Shown here: in pieces, positions 6,144 to 6,179 of the stretch
Position numbering within the stretch: position 1 is the first letter of the stretch
Layout: each line of letters starts with the position of its first letter
Source of the DNA: Halanaerobiales bacterium
Lineage (GTDB): Bacteria > Bacillota_F > Halanaerobiia > Halanaerobiales > DTU029
Direction: 5' to 3'
DNA length: 6,179 nucleotides
Assembly: GCA_016278415.1 (NCBI GenBank)
Contig: JADQBV010000303.1
Span: 1 to 6,179 of the forward strand
Notes under the pieces: generated by a model
Told to the model about the DNA's origin: nothing
The model's input: the letters and a program-made list of their open reading frames with translations, nothing else
Database searches by the model: none
Program-made: the position numbers and the translations under genes

Positions 6144-6179
6144 GTTGTCGCATTTAATATAAAAACAATATATTGAATC

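Larger units (their letters stand above)
4792..6179 (+). mobile_element. IS4-family insertion sequence, left part with complete transposase
   Basis: The left boundary is inferred from where Shedu homology stops (about 4789-4795). Possible terminal bases begin CATTAGCTTTGCAAAA at 4792. The element carries an untranslated leader with its own promoter and fold-back structures, then an intact DDE transposase gene. The window ends 36 bases after the transposase stop, and those bases show no copy of the proposed left end in inverted form. The right inverted repeat and the target duplication must therefore lie outside. Element name not recognised. The left edge is uncertain by several bases. Confidence 0.75.

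Noticed and set aside
6144..6179. Right inverted repeat of the IS
   Set aside because: The last 36 bases show no convincing inverted match to the region around 4792, so the right end is taken to lie beyond the window.

Overview
The window looks like chromosomal DNA from an A+T-rich bacterium with strong Shine-Dalgarno (SD) sites and an outer membrane. It has a LolA-like lipoprotein-sorting family protein and a signal-peptide-bearing beta-barrel protein ending in phenylalanine. Low G+C, Firmicute-like ribosome sites and outer-membrane genes together suggest a diderm Firmicute, possibly of the Halanaerobiales. That placement is an inference; no rRNA or marker gene is present.

Layout. (1) Positions 1-1831: the end of a LolA-like gene (5' end outside the window) and a porin-like barrel gene, closed by a clear rho-independent terminator. 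This looks like the tail of an envelope or export cluster. (2) Positions 1832-2175: a non-coding stretch with a second terminator-like hairpin and a possible remnant of an insertion-sequence end. (3) Positions 2176-3653: a two-gene operon of a two-pass membrane protein with a coiled, cytoplasmic C-terminal module and a protein of unknown family with a glycine-rich hydrophobic C-terminus. (4) Positions 3842-4843: a gene for a Shedu (SduA, DUF4263) anti-phage nuclease, cut off inside its nuclease domain. (5) From about 4792 to the end of the window: the left part of an IS4-family insertion sequence with an intact DDE transposase. The right end of the element is not in the window.

The most informative points are two. 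First, a Shedu defence gene has been interrupted by an IS4-type element just after the conserved catalytic and QLEKY segments, so the encoded protein lacks its C-terminus and is probably dead. Second, the IS leader has a textbook anti-read-through design. A TTGATT-17-TATAAT promoter would start the transposase message at about 4885, just downstream of a 15-base arm that can pair with the transposase ribosome site. Only transcripts entering from outside, such as from the Shedu promoter, would carry that arm and mask the ribosome site. A second 10-base inverted repeat overlaps the start codon and crosses the first hairpin, so a pseudoknot or a switch is possible. The unknown two-gene operon beside Shedu lies in DNA that is visibly richer in A+T than the envelope genes. 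It is a reasonable candidate for another accessory, perhaps defence-related, system, but nothing in the sequence proves that function.
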